From: Flavobacteriales bacterium CG_4_9_14_3_um_filter_32_8
Lineage (GTDB): Bacteria > Bacteroidota > Bacteroidia > Flavobacteriales_E > Vicingaceae
Reading direction: 5' to 3'
Assembly (NCBI GenBank): GCA_002790175.1
Contig: PFUQ01000191.1
Coordinates: 1-9,341, forward strand
DNA length: 9,341 bases
Program-made: the position numbers and the translations under genes
Shown: positions 1-6,383 of the stretch, piece after piece
How positions within the stretch are numbered: the stretch's first letter is position 1
Layout of the letters: the number at the start of each line of letters is the position of its first letter
The notes under the pieces: generated by a model
The model's input: the letters and a program-made list of their open reading frames with translations, nothing else
Told to the model about the DNA's origin: nothing
The model's database searches: none

Positions 1-321
1 AATTCAGAAATAGTATCGTTAACGGCAGCTACTATAAATGTAGTACAAGCTATGAATTTTGGAGATAACTTTGGTGTAGCATGGGTGTCGTTTAAAACAC
101 ACTTATACCATCATTTAGAGTTTACACCCTTGAGTAAGGCAGGCAATAAGTATGTTGCCTTACGTTTGTTTAAAAGTAGCAATTACTATTATGGATGGGT
201 GCAGTTAAGTGTAGGTGCCGATGGTCAATGGGTAAACATAGTTAACTATGCTTTTGAGGATACTCCTCAACAAGTCGGTAAGGATGTGGAAATTGATTGG
301 TTAAATTGTTGGCAATATTAG
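1..321 (+). CDS. C-terminal fragment of an unrecognised protein (5' end outside window)
   Basis: The reading frame is open from the first base of the window and ends at TAG 319-321, so the gene is cut by the left edge. The ATG at 52 is probably internal, because the frame continues upstream of it without a stop. The visible 106 residues are rich in aromatic residues and beta-strand-like stretches. They include a run of tyrosines followed by GWVQLSV, then a short polar turn and VNIVNYAFED. This 'YGW-x-x-(L/I)-x-V ... (I/V)-x-x-YA(F/Y)E' pattern resembles the last strands of extracellular beta-sandwich domains I have seen in hypothetical secreted proteins, but I cannot name a family. No T9SS sorting domain is visible at the C-terminus, which ends in a Trp/Cys-containing tail. 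The gene is convergent with the transporter at 393, with a 71-bp gap and no clear terminator hairpin between them. Confidence 0.7.
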   Translation, partial: NSEIVSLTAATINVVQAMNFGDNFGVAWVSFKTHLYHHLEFTPLSKAGNKYVALRLFKSSNYYYGWVQLSVGADGQWVNIVNYAFEDTPQQVGKDVEIDWLNCWQY

Positions 322-392
322 GATTGTTTGCATACTTAACTAAGCTTTCCATATCTGTTAATCGCCATTTTCTTAACTTAAAATCCATTGTT

Positions 393-1574
393 TTATTTTT
401 GGATTGATTGCATGTAATTATAAGAAAAAATAAAATATCCCATAATTAAAACCGTAAAAAAACCTGTTACCAAAAATGTTGCAGAAGCTCCAAACCGAAA
501 CCAGATTAAACCTGCCAAAGAGCTAGCCAATAGGGTACAAATGCTCTGAAAACCAGCATAAGTTCCGATGGCTGTTGCAGTATCTTTTTTATCAATAATA
601 TTAGTAATCCAGGCTTTCGAGACACCTTCAGTTGCGGCTGCATAAATGCCGTAAAGCAAAAAGAATCCGCTTATCAAATAAGCATTGGAAGTTACACTCA
701 TTCCAAAATAAACGATGGCAAAGAGGCTAAGTCCGATAAGAAACATTTTTTTTAATCCAATTTTATCGGCACTAATTCCAATTGGAAAAGCTGCTAAGGC
801 ATATACTAAATTGTAAAAAATATAAATACCAATTACCATTGTATCACTTAATCCAGCTTGTTTTGCTTTAAGTAATAGAAACACATCGGAGCTATTAATT
901 AATGCAAAAGCCAACAGTCCGATAACTAATTTTCGGTAGGCAACAGGACTTTCTTTCCAATAGTGGACAAAGGAAAAAAAAGTTGTTTTTTTTATTGGTT
1001 TTTCCGTTTTTGTTTTTTTTTCTTTAAGGAAAAAAGAAGCTAAAATTGCCAATACTCCTGGAGCAAAAGCGATGTAAAAAAGGGTAATGTAGTCGTTGGG
1101 ATAAAAATACAAATAGAGCAATGCGAGAGCAGGGCCCAGCACAGCACCAAAAGTATCCATAGAGCGATGAAAGCCAAAAATTTTTCCCTTGGTTTCAGGT
1201 GTTGCTTCATCAGAAAGAATGGCATCTCTTGCTCCTGTTCGTAGTCCTTTTCCAAAACGGTCGATGGTTCGAGCAAAGAAAATCCAGAGTGGAAAAACAA
1301 AAATAGCCATCATTGGTTTGGAGATGGCACTAAACGCATATCCCAATTGAACAAAAGGAACACGTTTTCCAGTAGCATCGGAAAGTTTGCCAAAATAACC
1401 TTTACTTAATCCTGCAGTTGCTTCGGCAACACCTTCTAAAACACCTATTAATACAATAGAAAAACCAATGGTTTTTAAATAAATAGGCATTATGGGATAG
1501 AGCATTTCGCTTGCCGTGTCGGTAAACAAACTAATTAATGATAATACCCAAATTGTTTTGGTTATGGTTTTCAA
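393..1574 (-). CDS. Major facilitator superfamily (MFS) transporter, 393 aa, TTG start
   Basis: This is an inner-membrane secondary transporter with about twelve hydrophobic helices in two halves, the usual MFS length. The loop after helix 2 carries the family motif GYFGKLSDATGKR (residues 59-71). A degenerate copy, GISADKIGLKK (266-276), sits at the same place in the second half. The segment RTIDRFGKGLRTGARDA (102-118) belongs to a subgroup of bacterial MFS permeases with a conserved DRxGKGxR...RDA loop. A lysine- and threonine-rich cytoplasmic loop (about 183-198) joins the two halves. The substrate cannot be read from the sequence; drug or metabolite efflux is possible but unproven. The start chosen is TTG at 1574-1572. 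The frame is open upstream to a TAG, but there is no in-frame ATG between that stop and residue 24, and starting at residue 24 would remove most of helix 1. No strong Shine-Dalgarno sequence is visible. The gene lies 237 bp downstream of asd on the same strand, with the palindromic element between them. Its central loop is coded by three homopolymer runs. Confidence 0.93.
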   Translation of the reverse strand: MKTITKTIWVLSLISLFTDTASEMLYPIMPIYLKTIGFSIVLIGVLEGVAEATAGLSKGYFGKLSDATGKRVPFVQLGYAFSAISKPMMAIFVFPLWIFFARTIDRFGKGLRTGARDAILSDEATPETKGKIFGFHRSMDTFGAVLGPALALLYLYFYPNDYITLFYIAFAPGVLAILASFFLKEKKTKTEKPIKKTTFFSFVHYWKESPVAYRKLVIGLLAFALINSSDVFLLLKAKQAGLSDTMVIGIYIFYNLVYALAAFPIGISADKIGLKKMFLIGLSLFAIVYFGMSVTSNAYLISGFFLLYGIYAAATEGVSKAWITNIIDKKDTATAIGTYAGFQSICTLLASSLAGLIWFRFGASATFLVTGFFTVLIMGYFIFSYNYMQSIQK

Positions 1575-1606
1575 ATCGTTGGTTTTCGTTTTTATAGATC
1601 TTCTGT

Positions 1607-1763
1607 TGTCATTCTGAACAATATTTTGTGTCCCGAGTGTTCGGGGCTACAAAATGAAGTGAAGAATCTTATCAATCAGTTTTCTAATTTATTTTAGATT
1701 CTTCATTTCGTTTTATTATCATCCCGAGAAATCGAGATGAATAAAACATCGTTCAGAATGACA
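1607..1763. repeat. 157-bp composite palindromic intergenic element with two side-arm hairpins
   Basis: The outer arms TGTCATTCTGAAC (1607-1619) and GTTCAGAATGACA (1751-1763) are perfect 13-bp inverted repeats. Inner arms at 1656-1669 (GAAGTGAAGAATCT) and 1696-1709 are inverted repeats matching at 13 of 14 positions. Between outer and inner arms on each side sits a separate hairpin. The left one, 1623-1655, has stems ATTTTGT/ACAAAAT and CCCGA/TCGGG. The right one, 1711-1746, has stems TTTTATT/AATAAAA and CATCCCG/CGAGATG with one mismatch. The whole can fold as a four-way junction closed by a 26-nt loop (1670-1695). It begins 49 nt after the asd stop and ends 33 nt before the transporter start, so an asd read-through transcript would contain it. 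No long T-run follows, which argues against a simple terminator. From memory, the outer and inner arm sequences joined together resemble dispersed intergenic repeats common in Bacteroidota genomes; copy number in this genome cannot be seen here. Confidence 0.75.
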
Positions 1764-1811
1764 TCCTAATCTAATTGGTAATTTGCTGTACTAATTAGAA
1801 TTTAGTCAAAA

Positions 1812-2822
1812 TTATTTACCCACCAAATCCGTTTTTATCAATCCTTTTTTTACTAAATATTCGGCAATTTGAATGGCATTGGTGGCTGCTCCTTTTCTTA
1901 AATTATCGGCAACTATCCAACAATTTAAGGTGTTGGGTTGAGATTCGTCTCTTCGTATTCTTCCCACAAAAACATCATCTTTATTGGCTGCATACAAAGG
2001 CATTGGATAAGTATTGGTGTCAGGATTGTCTTGTAGGATAACCCCTGAAGTTTCATGCAACAGTTGACGAACTTCTGCCAAGTTAAAATCGTTTTCAAAT
2101 TCAATGTTTACCGCTTCAGAATGACCTCCAACAACAGGAACACGAACAGCAGTAGCAGTTATTTTGAGGCTGTTGTCATTCATAATTTTTTTAGGTTCGT
2201 TCACCAATTTCATTTCCTCTTTAGTGTAACCATTTTCTTCAAAAATATCACATTGAGGCAAGCAGTTTTTATCGATAGGATATGGATAAACCATCTCCCC
2301 TTTTTCCCCGTTCCGTTCGTTTTCAAATTGTTGAACAGCTTTCACTCCAGTTCCTGTTAAAGATTGGTAAGTAGAAACAATAATTCGTTTAATTTTATAT
2401 TTTTTGTGTAATGGATTTAGCACCATCACCAGTTGAATGGTAGAGCAATTAGGGTTAGCAATTATTTTATCCTCAGCAGTTAAACTATTGGCATTAATTT
2501 CGGGAACAATTAACTTATTGTTGGGATTCATTCGCCAAGCAGAAGAGTTATCAATAACTGTTGTCCCAACCTCCGCAAATTTTGGAGCCCATTCTAAAGA
2601 GGTGCTTCCTCCAGCCGAGAAAATAGCAATGTCAGGTCGCTGTTTCACTGCTTCTTGCAAACCAATTACGGTATATTTTTTACCCTTAAAATCAATTGTT
2701 GTCCCGACAGATTTTTCGGAAGCAACAGGAATTAATTGGGTTACTGGAAATTTTCGTTCGGCTAAAACTTTCAGCATTACATTTCCAACCATTCCAGTAG
2801 CACCTACAATCGCAATTTTCAT
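1812..2822 (-). CDS. asd: Aspartate-semialdehyde dehydrogenase
   Basis: This cytoplasmic enzyme reduces L-aspartyl-4-phosphate to L-aspartate-4-semialdehyde with NADPH, the branch point towards lysine/diaminopimelate, threonine and methionine. At 336 residues it has the normal family length. The N-terminus holds the nucleotide-binding glycine motif GATGMVG (7-13). SAGGS (69-73) and DNSSAWRM (91-98) follow. The active-site cysteine is C126 in ANPNCSTIQ, with Q153 in STYQSLTG, R227 and H234 in VGGHSEAVN. The C-to-Q spacing of 27 and R-to-H spacing of 7 equal those of the E. coli enzyme (C135, Q162, R267, H274), so it should be active. The start ATG is at 2822-2820, with the glycine motif at the usual distance from it. 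No aspartokinase or other pathway gene is next to it. It is divergent from the lamin-tail gene, with 125 bp between the two starts. Confidence 0.97.
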   Translation of the reverse strand: MKIAIVGATGMVGNVMLKVLAERKFPVTQLIPVASEKSVGTTIDFKGKKYTVIGLQEAVKQRPDIAIFSAGGSTSLEWAPKFAEVGTTVIDNSSAWRMNPNNKLIVPEINANSLTAEDKIIANPNCSTIQLVMVLNPLHKKYKIKRIIVSTYQSLTGTGVKAVQQFENERNGEKGEMVYPYPIDKNCLPQCDIFEENGYTKEEMKLVNEPKKIMNDNSLKITATAVRVPVVGGHSEAVNIEFENDFNLAEVRQLLHETSGVILQDNPDTNTYPMPLYAANKDDVFVGRIRRDESQPNTLNCWIVADNLRKGAATNAIQIAEYLVKKGLIKTDLVGK

Positions 2823-2840
2823 TTACTTTATAATTTTTAC

Positions 2841-2848
2841 CAAAAGTA
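2841..2848 (-). promoter_or_regulatory. Possible -7 box of the asd promoter
   Basis: Read on the minus strand, the sequence is TACTTTTG, an exact match to the Bacteroidota -7 consensus TAnnTTTG, and it lies 18 nt before the asd ATG. The only upstream TTTG is 14 nt away, shorter than the 17-23 nt usually seen to the -33 element, so only half of the promoter is convincing. If it is used, the 5' leader would be roughly a dozen nucleotides. Confidence 0.35.
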
Positions 2849-2947
2849 AAATTTAATTTTGTCAAAAAATCATCTTTAGCAAGAAACCGAAATTAATTTA
2901 AGCCGATAAAATTCTTACAATATCAACAAAATAGCTAAATTTATCGC

Positions 2948-5900
2948 ATGATAAAAAAAGGAATAGTTGCACTCAGCCTCTTGATGGTTACTCAAATCAG
3001 TTTCTCTCAATTTGTTGATAATTTTTCGGATGGTGATTTTACTGTAAATCCAGTCTGGTCGGGAGATAACGCCAATCACGAAGTGGACGCCTCATTTTTA
3101 CTACACTTAAATGCACCTGCAGTAGTTGATGTTTCCTACCTTTCTACTCCTTCATCTGCCATTAATAATGCTACTTGGGAGTTTTATGTTCAACTCAACT
3201 TTAATCCATCCTCTACCAATTATGCAAAAGTGTATTTGGTTTCCGACCAAGCCAACTTAAAAAATCCGTTAAACGGTTATTTTGTAAAACTAGGAAACAC
3301 TGCCGACGAAGTGAGTTTATACCGACAAACGGGTTCTACTGAAACCATGATAATTGACGGCATTAATGGTAGGTTAAACACTGCTCAAGTTACTGTTGCT
3401 GTTCAGGTTACCAGAGATAATGCTGGGAATTGGCAACTTTTATCAGACACCACCGGAGGAACTAGTTATGTGTTAGAAGGAGCTGTGCTCGATAATACAC
3501 ACATTTCTTCCAATTATTTTGGCGTTTATTCCTTTTATACTGCTACTCGTTCCACACTTTTCTTTTATGATAATTTTAGTATTATCGGAACAGGGTTTGT
3601 TGATACTATTCCTCCAACTTTAGATTCGCTTATCGTAGTTAATTCAACTAATTTAGATGCTTATTTTAACGAACCCGTTAATTTAGCAATTGCTCAAACG
3701 CTTACCAATTATTCGGTCGATTTAGGCATTGGGAATCCAAGTGCAGCAGTTCGAGATTTGGTCGATTCTTCATTGGTACATTTAACTTTTTCCACTCCTT
3801 TTACCAATGGTCAAAATTATAACTTAACCATTATTAATGTGGAAGATACTGCTGCTAATCCTATTACTACAATTGTGTCACCATTTACTTATTTGGTTAT
3901 TTCTACTCCAAATTCAGGAGATGTGGTGATTAACGAAATATTTGCCGACCCTACTCCTCAAATTGGATTGCCCGCCGTTGAATTTGTTGAACTTTACAAT
4001 ACTTCCAATACTCCTTTTAACCTAACGAATTGGAAGTTTGTGAATACCACAACGATTAAATCACTTCCCAACTTCACCCTTCTTCCAAATAGCTATGTTA
4101 TCCTTTGTAATATAAATGACACCGCCTCGTTTTCTTCCTATGGCGATGTAATAGGTATAAGTTCTTTTTCAGCACTTACCAATGGTGGAGATAGTTTGAG
4201 TTTGTTAGACAATAACAGTTCTATTTTAGATATCGTTAACTATGACATCAGTTGGTATCAAGATAATATTAAAGACGATGGTGGTTGGACGTTGGAACGA
4301 ATAAATCCCATTCATCCTTGTAGCAATGCAGCTAACTGGACGTCTTCAATGAATGTTGACGGAGGAACTCCTAGTGCTCAAAATTCTGTTTTTGATACCT
4401 TGCCAGATACACAAGCACCAACTATATCTACTATTTCCATTATTTCTACTACCCAACTAAATGTGTTGCTAAATGAAACAATGGATAGCACAAGCTTAGC
4501 CAATGCAACGTACACCATTTCTGGAGGCATCTTAGTAACTTTAGTTTCGGTGAATAGTAATTTGCAGGGAGTAACTTTAACAGTTGCACCCGCATTGGAT
4601 TCCTCTACGGTTTATACGTTAACTATTGTTGGTGCTAATGATTGTTCTGGTAATTTACTAACTCCAAATAGCATTGATTTTGGAATTGGAAAAGCTCCTA
4701 CAAAATACGAAATTGTTATTACTGAATTATTTCCAGACCCATCACCAACCATGGGGCTGCCATCTGAAGATTATTTAGAATTGTACAACAACACCACAAA
4801 AATTATTGACTTAACCAATTGTTGGATTTCCGACTTAACCAGCATGGATCAACTAAATGCAGGAAAAATATTACCTGGTGAATATGTTATTATTTGTGAC
4901 GATGGTTTTAAAAATCAATTTACCCCTTTTGGAAAAGTCATTACTGTCAATAGTTTTCCTTCATTAAATAATGCCAACGATGAGATAACTTTGTATGCTC
5001 CAGATACCACTTTAATTCATCAAGTCCATTACTACGACACTTGGTATCAAGACGATAACAAAAAAGATGGTGGTTGGAGTTTAGAAATGAAAGATCCCAA
5101 TAATCCTTGTGGTGAAACAGAAAACTGGATAGCTTCTACCAAATGGTTTGGTGGAACTCCTGGAACACAAAATACTGCTTTTGGAGCTAACCCTGATGTG
5201 GTGTTACCAAAATTATTGGAAGCAAATGCCACCAACGATTCAACAGTAGCACTCACATTTAGCGAAATTATTGATGCTGCTGGAATGTTAGCAGCTATTT
5301 ACACGATTGACAATGGAATTGCTATTACCACCATTCAAGTAATTGATAATAAAAATGTACAATTGAACCTCAGCAATAAACTAACTTTTCAAATAAAATA
5401 CACTGTAACTGTTACAGGTGCTTTTGATTGTGTTGGAAACGGAATAGGCTCAGACAATACTGCCATTTTTGCGTTGCCCGAACAAGGATTTGCTGATGAT
5501 TTAGTGATTAATGAAGTACTGTTTAATCCTTTTACTGGAGGCTCCGATTTTGTAGAACTCTATAACAATTCTAATAAATTTATTAACCTGCAAAATTGGA
5601 GTTTAGCTAACCTCGAAAACGATAGCATTGATAATTATCAAACCATCATTACTAAACCTAAATTACTGTTGCCTGGCGAATTTGTTTTACTTTCTACCAA
5701 TACTGCCAATGTTGCTCAAGAATATCTAAATTCAGTTACTTCAACATTTTTACAAATGACAAGTATGCCTACTTATAACAATGATAAAGGAGATGTTTAC
5801 CTCATTAATAACTTAAATATGGTGGTTGATAATTTTAGTTACAATGAAACTATGCATTTTGCACTGTTGACTAGTTTTGATGGTGTTTCGTTAGAACGAA

Positions 5901-6331
5901 TTGATTATAATCGACCAACCAACGATGTCACCAATTGGCATTCAGCAGCAGAAGATGTTGGTTTTGCAACCCCTGGTTATGAAAATTCTCAATATTTAAA
6001 AACCAATAATGACGGTGGCGATATTATTATCGACCCATTAACTTTTTCGCCTGATAACGATGGTGTTGATGATGTTGTAAATATTACTTATAATTTTCCT
6101 GAGCCAGGTTATGTTGCTACCATCATTATTTATGATGCAAAAGGCAGATTGGTCAAAAATTTGGTGAAAAGCGAGTTGTTAGGCACAACGGGTACTTTTA
6201 GTTGGGACGGTATCAACGAAAACAACGAAAAAGCAGGTATCGGAATTTACATCATTTTTGTGGAGGCTTTTGATTTAAAAGGAGATGTAAAAAGTTTTAA
6301 AAAAACCGTGGTATTGGCTGGTCATTTATAA
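2948..6331 (+). CDS. Secreted multidomain protein with three lamin-tail domains and FlgD-like C-terminus
   Basis: This 1127-residue exported protein has no visible catalytic domain. Residues 1-20 are a signal peptide (two lysines, a hydrophobic core, and SFS before Q21). Residues about 21-217 form a LamG/ConA-like sandwich of the sort found in Bacteroidota surface proteins. Three repeating units follow, each an Ig-like domain of the SbsA/Big_5 type (from about 220, 489 and 750) and then a lamin-tail domain (about 322-480, 586-745 and 849-1013). The lamin-tail signature is VVINEIFADP...FVELYN, with NLTNW, LLPNSYVIL and GGWTLER blocks. Residues about 1025-1127 match a FlgD-like Ig fold: FSPDNDGVDD, VATIIIYDAKGRLV, TFSWDGINE, GIYIIFVEAFDLKG, ending in KKTVVLAGHL. 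This is not the type B sorting domain of the convergent neighbour, nor an obvious type A T9SS domain. The start is the ATG directly before the signal peptide; no Shine-Dalgarno sequence is visible. The likely role is surface or extracellular adhesion or structure (inference). The lamin-tail, Ig-like and C-terminal assignments are firmer than the N-terminal one. Confidence 0.93.
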   Translation: MIKKGIVALSLLMVTQISFSQFVDNFSDGDFTVNPVWSGDNANHEVDASFLLHLNAPAVVDVSYLSTPSSAINNATWEFYVQLNFNPSSTNYAKVYLVSDQANLKNPLNGYFVKLGNTADEVSLYRQTGSTETMIIDGINGRLNTAQVTVAVQVTRDNAGNWQLLSDTTGGTSYVLEGAVLDNTHISSNYFGVYSFYTATRSTLFFYDNFSIIGTGFVDTIPPTLDSLIVVNSTNLDAYFNEPVNLAIAQTLTNYSVDLGIGNPSAAVRDLVDSSLVHLTFSTPFTNGQNYNLTIINVEDTAANPITTIVSPFTYLVISTPNSGDVVINEIFADPTPQIGLPAVEFVELYNTSNTPFNLTNWKFVNTTTIKSLPNFTLLPNSYVILCNINDTASFSSYGDVIGISSFSALTNGGDSLSLLDNNSSILDIVNYDISWYQDNIKDDGGWTLERINPIHPCSNAANWTSSMNVDGGTPSAQNSVFDTLPDTQAPTISTISIISTTQLNVLLNETMDSTSLANATYTISGGILVTLVSVNSNLQGVTLTVAPALDSSTVYTLTIVGANDCSGNLLTPNSIDFGIGKAPTKYEIVITELFPDPSPTMGLPSEDYLELYNNTTKIIDLTNCWISDLTSMDQLNAGKILPGEYVIICDDGFKNQFTPFGKVITVNSFPSLNNANDEITLYAPDTTLIHQVHYYDTWYQDDNKKDGGWSLEMKDPNNPCGETENWIASTKWFGGTPGTQNTAFGANPDVVLPKLLEANATNDSTVALTFSEIIDAAGMLAAIYTIDNGIAITTIQVIDNKNVQLNLSNKLTFQIKYTVTVTGAFDCVGNGIGSDNTAIFALPEQGFADDLVINEVLFNPFTGGSDFVELYNNSNKFINLQNWSLANLENDSIDNYQTIITKPKLLLPGEFVLLSTNTANVAQEYLNSVTSTFLQMTSMPTYNNDKGDVYLINNLNMVVDNFSYNETMHFALLTSFDGVSLERIDYNRPTNDVTNWHSAAEDVGFATPGYENSQYLKTNNDGGDIIIDPLTFSPDNDGVDDVVNITYNFPEPGYVATIIIYDAKGRLVKNLVKSELLGTTGTFSWDGINENNEKAGIGIYIIFVEAFDLKGDVKSFKKTVVLAGHL
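3605..5995 (+). repeat. Three tandem Ig-like + lamin-tail protein repeat units
   Basis: Within the 1127-residue protein, residues about 220-488, 489-749 and 750-1016 are three copies of one two-domain unit of about 265 residues. The first two lamin-tail copies are closest. Both have a DPxPxxGLP insert before the ELYN block, both have WYQD followed by DGGW, and both end in GGTP(S/G)xQN. At DNA level the WYQD...DGGW segment (4253-4289 and 5042-5078) is still recognisably similar. The third copy lacks the DPxPxxGLP insert and has a longer stretch before LLPGEF. C387/C458 in copy 1 and C650/C721 in copy 2 occupy equivalent positions, 71 residues apart in both, and are S916/T991 in copy 3. The pattern suggests an older duplication that gave copy 3 and a later one that gave copies 1 and 2. 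Confidence 0.8.
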
Positions 6332-6332
6332 A

Positions 6333-6369
6333 AAAAGCTCTGATGGTATCAGAGCTTTTAATTTTTTTT
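6333..6369. terminator. Bidirectional rho-independent terminator between convergent genes
   Basis: A perfect 12-bp stem, AAAAGCTCTGAT (6333-6344) with ATCAGAGCTTTT (6348-6359), has a GGT loop. On the plus strand it is followed by TTTTAA and eight more Ts (up to 6369). On the minus strand it is followed by seven Us (complement of 6330-6336). It begins one base after the TAA of the lamin-tail gene and lies just past the TAA of the nidogen-like gene, so it can stop transcription from both sides. Confidence 0.9.
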
Positions 6370-6383
6370 GTTTTAGGTGTGTT

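Noticed and set aside
382..405. Weak inverted repeat AATCCA/TGGATT at the transporter's 3' end as a terminator
   Set aside because: It has only a 6-bp AT-rich stem with a 12-nt loop, partly inside the coding region, and no convincing structure.
1040..1300. 86-residue open frame overlapping the transporter on the same strand
   Set aside because: Alternate-frame shadow inside an intact MFS gene with no independent signals.
2055..2360. 101-residue open frame on the plus strand within asd
   Set aside because: Antisense shadow of asd; its Phe/Asn/Ser-rich composition is what the complement of this region gives.
2437..2856. 139-residue open frame on the plus strand, antisense to asd
   Set aside because: It is the mirror frame of a strongly conserved gene, lacks a recognisable motif and has no promoter or ribosome-binding site. 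asd has all catalytic residues on the other strand.
2936..2943. TAAATTTA just before the lamin-tail gene as a -7 box giving a leaderless transcript
   Set aside because: It matches 7 of 8 consensus positions, but no TTG lies at the expected upstream distance and AT-rich matches are common here.
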